A DNA stretch of 64,000 nt from Auricularia sp. M13 (taxonomy: Eukaryota > Basidiomycota > Agaricomycetes > Auriculariales > Auriculariaceae): the NCBI GenBank assembly GCA_037042915.1, contig CM073200.1, positions 2,786,832 through 2,850,831 on the forward strand, read 5' to 3'. Positions 52,893 to 64,000 of this stretch are shown one piece after another (position 1 is the stretch's first letter; each line of letters opens with the position of its first letter). A program made the translations under genes and the position numbers. Under the pieces are notes generated by a model. That model made no database searches. It was not told where the DNA came from and saw only the letters and a program-made list of their open reading frames with translations.

Positions 52893-55324
52893 ATCTTCCT
52901 CGCCATCTCCACGCGCACGTCTGCATGCTCAGCATGCTCCCAGCCCCGGGGCGAGGCTGAACGCGCGCACCCGCCCCGCTTTCGACATAGCCGCACCATG
53001 AGCGGCCGTTACCTCTCGTCCGCTGCTCCTGTGGTTAGCAACATGTGTACGCACGCCTGAGGCCCGGCTCGGCCCCCCGCGGGGGTGGCCGCGGGCAGAT
53101 GTACGCCTAGATCGAGGTTTAGCACGATGAAAACTACACGGTTCCTCCCGCCCAGACCGCTCGCAGTGCGGGGACACGTACACACCGCGCGGCCCAAACC
53201 CATCCGCCGGGCGCAATTGGTTAGGGATAGATCCGGGCTTGGCTGTTAGCAGCGAACACACGACGCTGTGCCAGCCAGGCCTTGCCTCGGGAGAGTGTGG
53301 AGGCTCAGGGGATGCATAGCACGCGAAATACAGCTCTTCGTCTTCGAAATGTGTTTGGTTGAGGGCGCGCCGGCGTGATGACCGGGTGATCCATCATAGT
53401 CAGGCAAAGGGGAACCTAGCAGTACAGGCAACCATCCGCCATTTATATCGCCGCCCCTGGAGCTGCGAGACGGTGTGGGACGTCATGCGAATGGCATTGT
53501 TCAATGAGAATTGAAGGCGGCGCGGTGGCGCGTCTGGGTGGACCGACTTCACAGGTACCATTTATCGTAGCTCCCCACCTGTGTACAGAGCAGTGCTTTG
53601 CAATCAGGACCATGACGGCAATTGTTCTGAGAACTGAGGTACACCAAAGTGACGTAGATGTAGAGTCTGCGCAGCGCTACAGGACGTCAAGAACATATCT
53701 TGCGACCGCTCAAATAATATGACGCTGCCCACTCCAATGACCTTCTGAAGCCACTGATTGGAGTCTCAGGCTATGAATGACCATCTCAGCGCTTTGAAAC
53801 TCTTGTTTTCCTCACTCGCACGCGGGTGTTCGTGCGTTGCGCGTTGGGACGTGTTTTGCGCAACAACTCAAGCCACAACCCTCTCCTTTGACCATTCCCC
53901 AAACATCCCGCAACCATTCTGCATTCGAATCTGCCTTCAGCCCACTTTGGAATTTTGAGTGGTTCGAGGGCGGGTGACGTAGAGCCTAGGCTCGGGGGTG
54001 CAGTGCGCAGAGCTGTAGGCACCCGGTCTCCTCAGATTTGCAACTTCCCTCGACTTCGTAGCGCGGGACGTCATGCTCGAGCGAATGACGAAATGCGGGC
54101 TTGCTCAAGCGAAGCCTTTTTCGTTTAAAGTCCACAGGGAACCGCGAACTTCGTTGAACGCGCCAGTGTCGAGGACTGTGGCCGCGAAAGTGATAACCCT
54201 GACTAGAGATTCACGCTCTAGACCCAGAGAACGTCATCCAGTAGGTCAGGATCCTCAGCAACGAGCTACCGTACATAGATATTGAGCTCTCGTCGAGGGA
54301 TGCTCTTCGCAGTCATGACGTCAGAGGCTTGCTTTCGCGCCCTAAGTCCTCCGTGCGCCGTTACAGCACACAGCGTGAAATGGGTATCATCACAGCTACA
54401 AAGACACCTTCGCATGGATTGGGAACTTTCTCATATTGCCATTATTGTATTAATGAATTCCCTGAGGGGCTTCAGTGTTTGCCGTCTAATGCGATTTGAT
54501 TGCGACTCCTCAGGGATGCTCTCTACCGCCCGCCATCTAGGAGGCCATACATCCAAGTGCGTTTTTAAGGGTATCTAGAGCGCTGTAATGCGATTAAGAG
54601 ACAAATCAGGACATTTGCAATTTGCGCCAGATAGTCAGTGCTGCGCCTTGGAGAAGGATGCACCAGTCGAAATGTCATCATCGCAGAAACCTCTGGCTGC
54701 CTCAGAGTACACCACGACGAACAGCATGACTTTGCAAATTTATGCACGGGTGCGCTACTGGCCAGCGACTACAACTTCAAGCGGAAGATGAGCCCAAAGC
54801 GAAAACCTGAGCAGACCGATCGCGAACAGCGAGCAGCGCAGACCTCACAGACACTCGCAATCCGCGTACTCCTCACCATCCGAGGTAGAATATACCTTAA
54901 AGTTGTAATGCTGACAACGTACATCACAAGCCGGCGCTGGCATGAGGATCACATCGCGCCAGCTCAGAGAAAACAGCGAGTTTGGGAGAAAGCACAACAA
55001 TGGGCTGACCGGCAACGAGCACTGAGCAGTACACCACCCTTAAGGTTGGTATGTGGGGGAGGGGCGAGGAGGGGGGCGCGGGAGACAGTACGGAAACACG
55101 CAGTAACACACCGTTCGAAGGTAAAAAAGCGCGCACGCGCTGGGGAGCGAATATAGTACGGAAGGTGGGAAGCAGGAAGCGGACTTGTTGGAGACGGAGA
55201 CGGAGACAGAGTCGGAGAGATGTGGAGAGGGGGGGAGGAGACACAGGTGTTAGTACGGGAGGAGGAGATGAGGGGTGCAGGGGTGATTTGACAATATGAT
55301 GCAGGTTCTGCAACAAGAATGTGC
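52893..55324. other. 2.4-kb stretch without a recognised gene
   Basis: Open frames here are short and lack domains or consistent splice sites. GA-rich purine runs lie near 55030-55280, just downstream of the next gene. No tRNA, rRNA or transposon was seen. Confidence 0.45.
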
Positions 55325-56886
55325 TTAGATTCCACCGTAGGCGTCCTCGGCGTCGTACGCCGCGCTGGCCGGGCGGCCGTTGTGCGTTTGCGACGCGCCG
55401 AGGTGGCCCTGCTGCCTGTCGAGGCGGGCGTAAGCCTGGCTGGGGTCGTTGGCCTGGGCGGCACCCGAGTTGTCCAGACGCTTCCCGATCTCGGCGTACT
55501 GCGACGCCTGGAACGGCGTGACGCTGGTGCCGCGTCCGAGTTCAGCAACGTTCGGGTAGGCAACACCGGCACCGCTGCTCGGCTGGCGCGTGAGCGAGCG
55601 GCTGGCGTCCTTCGGCGGCGAGCTGGGGGCGACGGCGGCAGCGGCGGGCACAGCAGGATATTCTCCAACCTGGTGGTTGAGGTACTGCGGCGCGCCGGCA
55701 GTGTCGGTGAAATGCTCGCCGAGCGGGCTCTGGGAGGGTGTGTCGTACTGCCCAAAGCCAGCCGGTGCCTGGTAATGCTCATTGCTGTAGCCATCCGAAC
55801 CGTTGTACTGATTGTTGTAGCCGCCGTTGCCGTACTGGTTGTAGCCACCGTACTGGTCGTAACCGTTGTACTGTTGCTGACCATAGTAGTTGTCATTGCC
55901 GCCTGGAGGCCCGAAGTTGCTGTAGTCTGGGGCGCCAGGGTAGGTGCCATCGGGCGGGGTGACGGCACGGTTAGCGGTACGCATGTGGCGGTCAATCATG
56001 GTCGGCGGGCGAGGACGGTTGCGCTCAGACGGGTGCGAGCTCTCATCAGCCTCCTCGGGAAGGGCCATGCTGTCGCGGACGAAGGAGTTGCGATCGAAGA
56101 CGTCTCCGAGGGCTTCATCTTCGCGGCGCTTGTTGAGACGCCTCTGTCGTGGACACTTGAGAACGGTACAAAAGCAAGCGAAGAACGCCGGTACGGACCA
56201 CAATGAACATGATTCCGGCAATGACGAGCACGGCACCGAGAATGCAGCCGGCGGCGATGCCAATAATGGTCACGGTCTTGTGGCTGTTGGTTGGCGGCGG
56301 TGTCTCGGTGCTTTGAGGGAGGCCCTCGTCGGTGGTCGTGGGAAGGTCGCCGTTGTAAACATAGCTGTAGCTGGGACCAGAATAGACATAAGGCTGCGAC
56401 GGAGTGTTGATGTCAGCCTATTGCCCGCAGCCCAGTCAGCGTTGATCGCACTTGGTTTGCAGACACTGACCGGCGGCGTAGTAGACTCCGCGGGCGGCGG
56501 GGTGGTGGACTCGCTCTGCGTCGCGGTCGCGGACGGAGTGGTCACGGTGTCGGTCGGTGTCGTGTTCGTCGGGGTGTTCGTCGGGTCGGGCTTTGGCGGG
56601 TTCTCCGTGGTCGAGGCCGGCGCTGCTCTGACGGCTCAGCATCGCGCACAATAAAAATACTCGGCGTACGCACGCTTGGAGGCGACGGGGTTAGACGGCG
56701 TCGTCCGGGTGACAGGCGCCGTTGACGACGGGGCTGAGCTGCCGTGAGCACGGTAAAAAGCCAGGGCCCGCTGCGCTTACTGGGAGTGGCCGTGTCCTGG
56801 CCACCGCCAAGGAAGGGCGGGAGGTCGGGGAACGCGCGGTCCGCGAACCTGTTGAGATGGGGGGCACGTCCGTTGCGGAAGAGCAT
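55325..56886 (-). CDS. single-pass membrane protein with Tyr/Gly/Asn-rich cytoplasmic tail
   Basis: A multi-exon gene. The N-terminal exon starts about 56886, followed by a Ser/Thr/Pro-rich extracellular part (PTNTTPTDTVTTPSATATQ). One membrane helix (VTIIGIAAGCILGAVLVIAG) lies at about 56200-56280. A long last exon (from about 56160) begins CPRQRRLNKRRED, then a tail rich in Tyr, Gly, Asn and Gln (YNGYDQYGGYNQYGNGGYNN) and a Ser/Gln-rich end. Basic residues just after the helix fit a cytoplasmic tail. The tail composition suggests low-complexity condensation or repeated tyrosine contacts. No signal peptide is evident at the first ATG, so the 5' end may be incomplete. Function unknown. Confidence 0.6.
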
Positions 56887-59567
56887 GGTTAAGTCGGAAT
56901 TCGTGGGGTTTTATAGGGAGCGTGAGTCGAAATGAATGTGGTGACCGTGGGCTGGATGGAGCGCGAGACGGTCGGCTTGTTCGTTGTCGTGCGCTGGCCG
57001 GTACGGGTGGGCGGGACTGAGGCAAAGAACGGCGCGGTTGATGCCAACTCCGCCATAGGAGATCTGATGAATCACCCCGCCTCGACCCCCCATATGGCCC
57101 GCCGCCATTGCCTCCTATTGCTCCCTGAGCGCGCAAGAACGGGAAAGGACTGAGATTCCGTCTCGCAAAGGCTCTCACTGCTCTTGCCGCACCATAGCCT
57201 GAGCTATGCCCGGTTCGTAAACATTTGGCCCGACGTTGTCATGGTAGATCCCGGCTATTTACGGCGCTCGCTGAGCCTAATCCGAGGGAGAGCCCTCTCA
57301 TTATCACTGAACGGACTTCACTAAAGTTATACAAGGCGCACTTAACGCCCATCCTGCCACAAGCCATACTCCTCTAGTGTTGACAGTAAATATCCTTGCT
57401 TTCGTATGTGTCCTTCGAGTGCTGAGCTATGCGCTGGAACCGGTGCCCTGTCCCGGAAATATTCAAGTCTCGTCGAAGCTGGCATCGAGGTTTCCGCTCT
57501 CTATATTCATCAGATTGAATTAGGCTATGTGAAGCAGCTCTTTCATAGCCAGCTGTTGAATTTAGCAACCAGTCAGGCGCAACGCAGAATGGCCGAGGCG
57601 CCGTGAACCTCAGAGAGGTGGAAAGGCGCGTATGGAAGGTAAGCCACCCGAGGCATGGTTGAACTGAGGATACGAGCAAACTGAACCTCTGTAGAACCCT
57701 CTGCCAGAATCCAGCAGTTACGCTGCGAAGTACTGTGGAACGTGGATGGGACTGCGCAGGCAAAAGGGGACTTCCGGAGAGTCAAATCGCCTTCACGGGG
57801 AAGGGCTGAAAGAAGAGGGACTCGGCGCCCGGACACGAGGGGGTGCTGTAGCATCCTGCTGGGGCGCCAGTATCGGCAGCCCAGGAGCAAATGAGAGCTT
57901 CAATGACCGTCGTAGCCACGAGTTTTCGATCATTATGTCCGTTGGTTCGGCAATTTCGCTAGCAGAGAGAGCCAGCTTCGTAGCCAGTTCAAATCGACCA
58001 TTGGGGAAGGACTGCGCGCCTCCACGGCCTCGGGAGCGCAGCGGTTTGATGTGCGAGCAGTAAAGTTGGCAAAAACAGAGCTGCATGTGGAGGCTTTGAA
58101 ATGGCATGCAGTGGGCCGGAGCGCCAGGGAGCTTTATACAAAACCCAATGCGTTTGTCGTTTGGTTTTCGTGCTGCACGACAGGACAGACCAACGTGGCG
58201 CAGCCTTGTCGCCTACACCAAGGCTCCAAACTAGCCTCTATGCGCCAAACAAAGGAGCATTGGCATCTAACGGTCGGCACCAGTCCGGAACGACCACGAC
58301 GATGGAGAAGAAGAAGAGGCAAGTCGGAGTTTGTAACACTTTGTCCTCGAAACAAAAATCGATTTCGTCGAAGAGAGTAGAGCTTATGTGCATGAGTTTA
58401 CGCAGATAGATCAAACTATTGCATTGTCTCATATCATATTTGAAAATATAAGCCATGGCAAGAATCAGATAAGGCGTAATTACAGTCCTACCGTCAACCT
58501 ACCAGCCGGTACGCATCTTATTGCATCCCTACGGTGCCATTGGTGCAAATAGATACGGTCGGTATTCATCCGTTAATCTGGCGTGAGAGACAGTGCGAAG
58601 CTGCGTCATGTGCGCGCTGGAGCACTTGTGGCCGAGCAACGACTGGACACGACTCGCGCTGCCTCCTACTCAATCATCAGCTGCACAATCCATGGATACC
58701 AAGGCATTCCTCATCGATGCAACAGCGAAGTACGGCGGCAGAGACCCTCTGCGCTTAGGGGTTTACGCTGCTGTGCACTGTTCAACCAGAGGATTCGCGA
58801 TCTACAAAGCAAACGGGCAGTGATGTGCACGTCTCATGACGACGTCTGCACACGGCAAGTGCAGCCGATACAGGGTTATGGATTCCCACCTGCACGGGCC
58901 GACGAGTCAAAACACTACGAGTATGGGCGACCATGGTCATCCTCTGCGTGAGAGCGAGCCTCCGGGTGAGATATATTGCAACATAATGAGCAGCTCTACT
59001 GTCGCATTGGATCCATTTACTCTCAGCAATTCGGGACGAACGGTCTCACGCAGACTTCGCTTCGAATAATTGTCTCCTGCGGTACGTTCGGAAAACCAGG
59101 AGGGCGCTAAATTCGCGACTCCCTCTCTACGCCGAAGCTGTCCCTGCCAAAAGGCGCAATAAATGATGGTAGCTGCCTCGTGTTCGCCCGTTCCTGCGCG
59201 TCTGCCCTTGAATCAACGCCGGATCGGCCACCGTGGCGCCAGGAGCAATCCAGTTCCAGCCACCGATTATTGTAGTTGGTACAAGGTTGTGAATTACATA
59301 CATGTTGTACACTGACTAGCTGAAGCTGCCCGCAAACGAGAGGCGAGATCGCACGTCCAAAGGAACCCGGAAGGATATGTACCGAATTAACCCAAAGGGT
59401 ATGTACCCGAAACGTATGGAGACCCAGGATAGCTAGATGTATCTGCAGCTGAAATGATTCTGTGAGGCGAGGGAGCGTTTGGGAGTGTCCTCAATAAAGA
59501 TAAAGCGCCAGTATCGGATCTGCGCGTGCAGGTTCGTAAAAACAAGTCCAATGCGAAGAGAGGTGCC
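56887..59567. other. 2.7-kb stretch without a recognised gene
   Basis: No convincing exon chain, RNA gene or repeat was seen. The part next to 56887 is the promoter of the neighbouring minus-strand gene, and the far end is the 3' flank of the next one. Confidence 0.45.
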
Positions 59568-60571
59568 TCAGTAGACGTATCCGCCGCTGGGTCCTTGGCC
59601 ACTAAACGGGCGCATGCGCTCGCTGATGAGAGGTCCCACGAGGCTCGGCCCTCGTGCATGCCCACGAGTACGGATGTCCGGCATCGTATCACTCGTGGGC
59701 GAGTCAGGGCTCACGGGGCTGTGTCTCTGGCGCCGGCGTCGATAGTAGAAGATGAAAGATGATGCAACAATCGCAGCGACGAGCAGAGAGCCGCACACAG
59801 AGAGCGCAATAAGGGCACCGGTGAATGTGCCACGCTGGTCATTGGCCGATGGAGCCGTTGCGGTGGGCGACGGCGAGCTCGTGCTGGTCGGCGACGTGCT
59901 GAAGGTCGTAAGATGGCCCAGGGGGACTTGCGTGTACTCAAACGCGTCAACGTCAAGCAGTGATACAGGTTCGCCCGGCGCTGTTTGCGGCTGCGGTACG
60001 AGCGTGACGGTGATTGTATGCGCGACGTCCGGGTCCAGGTCATGCGCCGCGAAACCAAGAACGTTGAAGACGATGCTGTCGCCAGGCAGGAGGGACGACG
60101 TGTTGATGAGCACGGGGAGCGCGCCGTCCAGCTTGACGGCGGCAAGAGCGCCGCGGCCATTTGGGTACGACGTCGTGTACCAATACACGGCAGTGCCAGC
60201 AAAGGTGAAGGACACGCTGGGCGAGACGTTGCTAAAGCGGGGCGAGATGCCCGTCGCCGACGACGTGGTACCGTCCGAATACCCAGAATTGGCGATCGTG
60301 ATCCTAGCACCCCGCGATGTCAGATAACGACGATCAAGGCGGCTGCCACGGCTCACCAGGTGCCATTGCAGGGCTCTGGGTTGAGCGCAAGCGGGTCCTG
60401 GAGCGGGAATACGGTGCCGCAGACTGCGGGGGTGTATCGTAGGAGAGAGTCGGCATTATCGACGGTGACGTTGCGGGGGATAAGAGAGGCTGAAGGGGCC
60501 GCATGTACAAGAACGAAACTGACGAGCAGGAGGGTGAGAACGAACGCCCGGCCGACGCACGGGCTGAGCAT
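59568..60571 (-). CDS. secreted-ectodomain single-pass membrane protein
   Basis: Exons 60571-60357 and 60303-59568 join in phase to about 316 aa. The signal peptide is AFVLTLLLVSFVLVHA, then RNVTVDNADSLLRYTP, an opening seen in many basidiomycete membrane proteins. A beta-rich ectodomain (VSFTFAGTAVYWYTTSYPNG; HTITVTLVPQ), a Ser/Thr-rich stalk (TSPTSTSSPSPTATAP) and a helix (ALIALSVCGSLLVAAIVASS) follow. A cytoplasmic tail opens FYYRRRRQR. The jelly-roll-like ectodomain may bind glycans, but this is not shown. It starts 173 bp from PET117 in the opposite direction. Confidence 0.7.
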
Positions 60572-60744
60572 GCATGCGCGCGCACGATCGCGGGAAGAGC
60601 AAAGAGAGCACGGATGTCTGCTTTGGGTATATATACCAATCTCTGGCGACCGGCAGCAGAACGGGCGACGACGGACAGCAGACGCGCATCGCGGCACTGA
60701 AAATCCCCCTTGGCCTTCTGATTCCACCAGCATCATTCATTCAG
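60572..60744. promoter_or_regulatory. bidirectional promoter, membrane protein/PET117
   Basis: 173 bp between divergent start codons. TATATATACC at about 60628-60637 lies nearer the membrane-protein gene and could be its TATA box. Confidence 0.5.
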
Positions 60745-61063
60745 ATGACCCGGGCTGCAAAGGTGACGCTCGCGGCCTCTATCGTCCTCACGACTGCTGT
60801 GGTCTATGGCGTGCACTGGCTGCAGGACCGCGAGCAACGGGTGCGTAACCATCGCATTAATTGTCCCAGCCATCTGGCAATTTCCAACTGGACGGTCTTG
60901 CACGCAGAGCATGTACCAGGGCGTAGTACGGGACGAGGAGCGCAGGCGGCAGAAGCAGGCCCAGAGGCAGCTGGAGCTGGAGGAGAGCCTGAAGAAACGT
61001 GCCCTGTACGAGGCTGTTCAACCAGTATCCGGCCATCCTGGCGACAAATCTGCATCGAGTTGA
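60745..61063 (+). CDS. PET117: cytochrome c oxidase assembly protein PET117
   Basis: Exons 60745-60840 and 60908-61063 join in phase to 83 aa, the usual length. The N-terminus MTRAAKVTLAASIVLTTAVV is a mitochondrial inner-membrane anchor. It is followed by VYGVHWLQDREQ, MYQGVVRDEERRRQKQ and LEESLKKRALYEAVQPVS, all conserved in Pet117. In yeast and humans Pet117 works with Cox15 in heme A supply for cytochrome oxidase. Confidence 0.9.
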
Positions 61064-61747
61064 CGCGTCGCTGGCTCTCGTTCACTCTATCAGCAGCGTC
61101 GTCGACCTGGATCATTGTCCTCTGTTTCCTTGACACACACCGACCGACCCAAGGCTACGAGTTGACCTTGGCCATACGTTTCCCAGATGCATTATTACAC
61201 CGCTAGATTCAATCAACAGCTCTCTGCTCAACGCAACGACCCCTGCAGACTGCCACCCCCAGATTCTCGTGCTGCTTTCGAAATTTCTGGTCATTGTCTT
61301 TTCGCCGTCAATTTGAGCTTGCAGCACGAAACCATTTCCAATGGGTCGTATGCATCGCGGGGTTCTAGACTCTAAGGTATGCTACTACGCCGCCTTGACT
61401 TGCATATGAAGGCTGGCGTGGTTTCAGACTTTCAAGTGTATGATGGAGGAGGCTTGTTCCGGTACCATCACATACCGTGTCGCGCACCCGCGAAAAGCAC
61501 ACCAAACTCCCCCCCCCAATGCCCTCGACGCCCTTGACGGCCTCCCATATCATATAGAGTGCAAAAGACAACCCAGAACTCTCCCTCTACGCAGACCCCC
61601 TCACAGCTGCTGCCATACCCTTACATCCCTTCTCACAAAAATGACGACGAAGGACCTCCACAACCTAACGAATAGAACGGATAGTCATGACATTTGACGG
61701 TAGTGCATTCCATGCCCAAGTGTACATCGCGCACGTTGAGCTTTCTA
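61064..61747. other. intergenic, no gene seen
   Basis: About 680 bp holding the PET117 3' flank. A C9 run lies near 61510. No coding signal was recognised. Confidence 0.4.
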
Positions 61748-62274
61748 TCAAGGAAATGTCCTGCCACCCGTTCCCCACCTACGCCTGCAAATGATTATAC
61801 CCGGGCCACCGTAGTCTACTAAGCTGGTCAGCGCGAGCCCCAGAGCGCAGGAGAATGCTGCGGAGAGTGGACACCCCACGCCCCCCTGAACAGCGTGGTG
61901 GAGGTATCGCGAGGGCAGGGGATTTTTTTTCGAGGCATACGTGGCGCAAATCCAGTGATGACTCACCCTCGGCCGATTATGCCCGACGAGGAACCACGAA
62001 CGCCAAGATAGTGACGAATGCAGTGGCCGCCAGCATGCCGGTGCAGGTCAAGCAGACCGCGTAGACCGTCCCGCCGGCGCCTGCGGGAAGAGGCTGCGAG
62101 TCTACGTCAGAAAATTGGCGCAAAAAGCCTGGTAGGAATATACCTCGGAGCAAGTGCGGCAGCCGCAACGAGCACGGTCGCCGCCGTCGCGACAAAAGTC
62201 GGAATAGCAAGGTGTAACGATCTGAATAGCGGGTGTGCCGCTGGCGACGCACTGCTCGCGCTTAAGTCAGCCAT
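61748..62274 (-). CDS. possible small multi-pass membrane protein
   Basis: Hydrophobic minus-strand segments lie in succession: MADLSASSASPAAHPLFRSL with PTFVATAATVLVAAAALAP (from an ATG at 62274), then VYAVCLTCTGMLAATAFVTI (about 62000-62070), then SAAFSCALGLALTSLVDYGG (about 61800-61870). These would be three membrane helices in separate exons. The splice phases did not all fit by eye, so the exact chain and start are uncertain. Family unknown. Confidence 0.3.
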
Positions 62275-63143
62275 ACCAACGAGGACGAGTCAGCCGCGAC
62301 GTACGTTGCAGAGGCACCGGGCTTTTACGCTGCAGCCTGATATCAGCGAAAGAGCGCGCGTTCCCAGAGCCTGACGCACTTGCGGATAACACACATGTCT
62401 GGGATGCTGGTAAGAGCGCTGCCCTAGCGGGGCCCTCTTATACGCGCAACGAGCACACGTCAGCGCCGCTGCTGCAGCCGAAGGAGTCGCTGTGGCACGC
62501 AGCTAAAAGTGAATGGCCTCAGCTGTCGACGCCGGCTGGCTGAGCCCAAACATGCAGTACCAGCGAATGGGAGGTCTCAGACAGCTGTTAAGCCTGCGTC
62601 GCCCGTGCTGGATCACTCGCGCCCATTTGGAGAAGCCTTCGCGCTATCAACAAACAAGAATTAGCCTTGATAACCACCGGCCGCTGGCGCGTCCCTCGGC
62701 CTTCCCGCCGACCGTGAGCCGTGCAAGATTTGTCCAACCGTCATCGCTACAGATACCGTTAGCGCCGCCTAGGCCGCTTTTTCCCGCAGTGGGAACGAGT
62801 GATAACGCGAACTTTGCATTCCCTAAGGATAATTTCCGCGCGTAGCCGGCACCTCCGAAAGTCGGCGGGCCTCAAATTCGGCCCACCAAACCGGCCCAAC
62901 TTGAACAACGACCACAACCCGTGAAATTAGCCGCAACACACGAGCATCCGGATATTGGCCCCCCGGTAAAGAGGCCAAAATCCGCCTCATGAGATGCGGA
63001 TAATGACCCTGGCCACAATCGCTGTTTTAAAAATGCGCGCTTGTTGGCCGCGTATGTCTTAGCGCCTGTAAATAAAGGGGAAGAGAGGCGGCGTTTCCCG
63101 TACCCCCCCAATCCCAGGCCCACATCACTACAGCTCCTTACGC
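62275..63143. other. intergenic, no gene seen
   Basis: No domain-bearing frame. The stretch near 63040-63140 probably contains the promoter or leader of the following plus-strand gene. Confidence 0.4.
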
Positions 63144-63710
63144 ATGCCCAAGGCTCAGCACGCTGTGTCAAGAAAATGCCATCTCGTTCCAATTCGTCCT
63201 CGCCCAGTCTCGATTCACCCACCCCTCCTCCCGCTAACACCCCGCACATCTGCCTGGACCTCGGCGACGCCAGCTCAGCGTGATGCACCCATCAGCGCCA
63301 ACCTAATGCCCTACCCCCCCTCAGCTGAGAGCGGTGGGCGCGGTTTCTCTCAGTCATTTCAACATCTCAGCTCATACGAACAATTTTACGCAGGCCAAGA
63401 GAGCAACCCATTGCCGAATAATCCACCGCCGACGCCTCAATCTGATGCAGCTCAGACCAGAAAACGCAGAGCTCGTCGCAGCGCGAAGAGCGTGGACAAG
63501 GCCTGTGTCTGCCACGGAGGATGTGAGCGCCTCTTTATTACAAACAGAGGCCGGGACCAGCATTGGGCAAAATACCCGTCCTGCGAGATGAGGCACGAAG
63601 CCTTCGTTCGTGGCACGCCTGAGGAAGTAGACTATGAGGAATCGCGGAGGCGCCGAGCGCGTCAGGTCGACCGGCCCACACGGAAATATCGGCCGTACTC
63701 GCTATATTAG
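63144..63710 (+). CDS. small protein with single zinc-finger-like motif
   Basis: The open frame is 188 aa. The first in-frame ATG with good composition may be the internal one at 63306. The C-terminal part has a basic stretch TRKRRARRS, then a Cys/His cluster CVCHGGC..F..N.GRDQHWAKYPSC..RH. The cluster recalls a C2H2-like finger found in fungal transposon-capture and plant-homeobox-like host proteins, but I cannot name the family. It ends RPYSLY. An upstream exon beginning MPSRSNSSS at about 63177 is possible, though its splice phase did not fit. Confidence 0.4.
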   Translation: MPKAQHAVSRKCHLVPIRPRPVSIHPPLLPLTPRTSAWTSATPAQRDAPISANLMPYPPSAESGGRGFSQSFQHLSSYEQFYAGQESNPLPNNPPPTPQSDAAQTRKRRARRSAKSVDKACVCHGGCERLFITNRGRDQHWAKYPSCEMRHEAFVRGTPEEVDYEESRRRRARQVDRPTRKYRPYSLY

Positions 63711-64000
63711 CCTCCGTCATGTACCCGATTTTCTCCGGCATGACGCCACTTTTTCTAACAAAGATTCGGGTCTTTGCGGGCACCGACGCGCACCTCCCTA
63801 ACACTTGCCACGGCCTCGCCTTTGTCCAATGACCGCTCGCACACAGCCATGCTTGCCCAGCCACACCTCGATCGGCTGCCATAGTCATGCAAGGATATGG
63901 ACATCGACATTCAGTCCTGCTACGTCCGCCTGTCTTTACGCGCACCTTGACGCTAGTCACGCCGGCGCCGCCATGCACCGCTGCTCAGACGGCTCAAACA
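63711..64000. other. right edge, no gene seen
   Basis: The 3' flank of the preceding gene. No coding signal was recognised before the window ends. Confidence 0.4.

Noticed and set aside
53150-53260. tRNA-like stretch with TTGGTTAGGGATAGATC
   Set aside because: No acceptor or T-stem pairing could be found around it.
55319-56206. 295-codon plus-strand open frame with hydrophobic valine runs
   Set aside because: Antisense of the Tyr/Gly/Asn-rich membrane-protein tail. Tandem TAC/AAC codons read backwards give GTA/GTT.

Overview
The window is nuclear DNA of a filamentous basidiomycete, most likely a mushroom-forming agaricomycete. The genes are GC-rich and carry many short (about 45-65 nt) introns. 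The recognisable genes are fungal: OPI1, a two-finger iron-type GATA factor, a DNMT5-type DNA methyltransferase, a Kre9/KNH-type GPI protein and PET117. Several single-pass membrane proteins and expanded ATPase and F-box/LRR-like families are of a basidiomycete kind. Exons were joined by reading splice sites and phase by eye. No retroelement, CRISPR array or prokaryotic operon was seen.

Layout. (1) 0.25-6.5 kb: an ATPase-like gene (A1) and a PD-(D/E)XK nuclease gene (B1) are head to head, followed by an F-box/LRR-like gene with a frameshift (F1). (2) 6.7-16.1 kb: a core of OPI1, the GATA regulator and a secreted-ectodomain membrane protein. (3) 16.5-22.7 kb: F2, B2 and A2, the mirror image of block 1, so the core lies between arms of an old inverted duplication. 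(4) 22.7-29.2 kb: two more ATPase genes (A3, A4) without nuclease partners. Two decayed copies of exon 1 of the GATA gene lie between them, with a 1.3-kb insert bounded by inverted repeats. (5) 29.5-36.6 kb: DNMT5. (6) 37.0-42.8 kb: a tandemly duplicated two-gene cassette, a phosphotransferase-like kinase followed by a protein with two C2HC zinc knuckles. (7) 43.6-64 kb: mostly housekeeping and surface genes. These are a GPI protein, tRNA-His, a PAP2 lipid phosphatase, a CID/RS/RGG RNA-processing factor, an ETT1-like protein, two single-pass membrane proteins and PET117, separated by two gene-poor stretches of about 2.5 kb.

How genes may work together. The most unusual system is the A/B pair. 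In bacteria the AAA-ATPase-like (PF09820) and PDDEXK_9 (PF08011) domains normally sit in one chain. Here they are two genes sharing a 104-135 bp bidirectional promoter. A has a beta-grasp-like N-terminal header and an intact P-loop but no nuclease. B has a related ATPase fold that has lost the P-loop, followed by an intact-looking nuclease. I infer a two-component complex of an active ATPase with a pseudo-ATPase-nuclease, related to Crinkler-type (CR) NTPase/nuclease proteins. The kinase/zinc-knuckle cassette is a second, separate candidate two-gene unit. Function is inferred for both.
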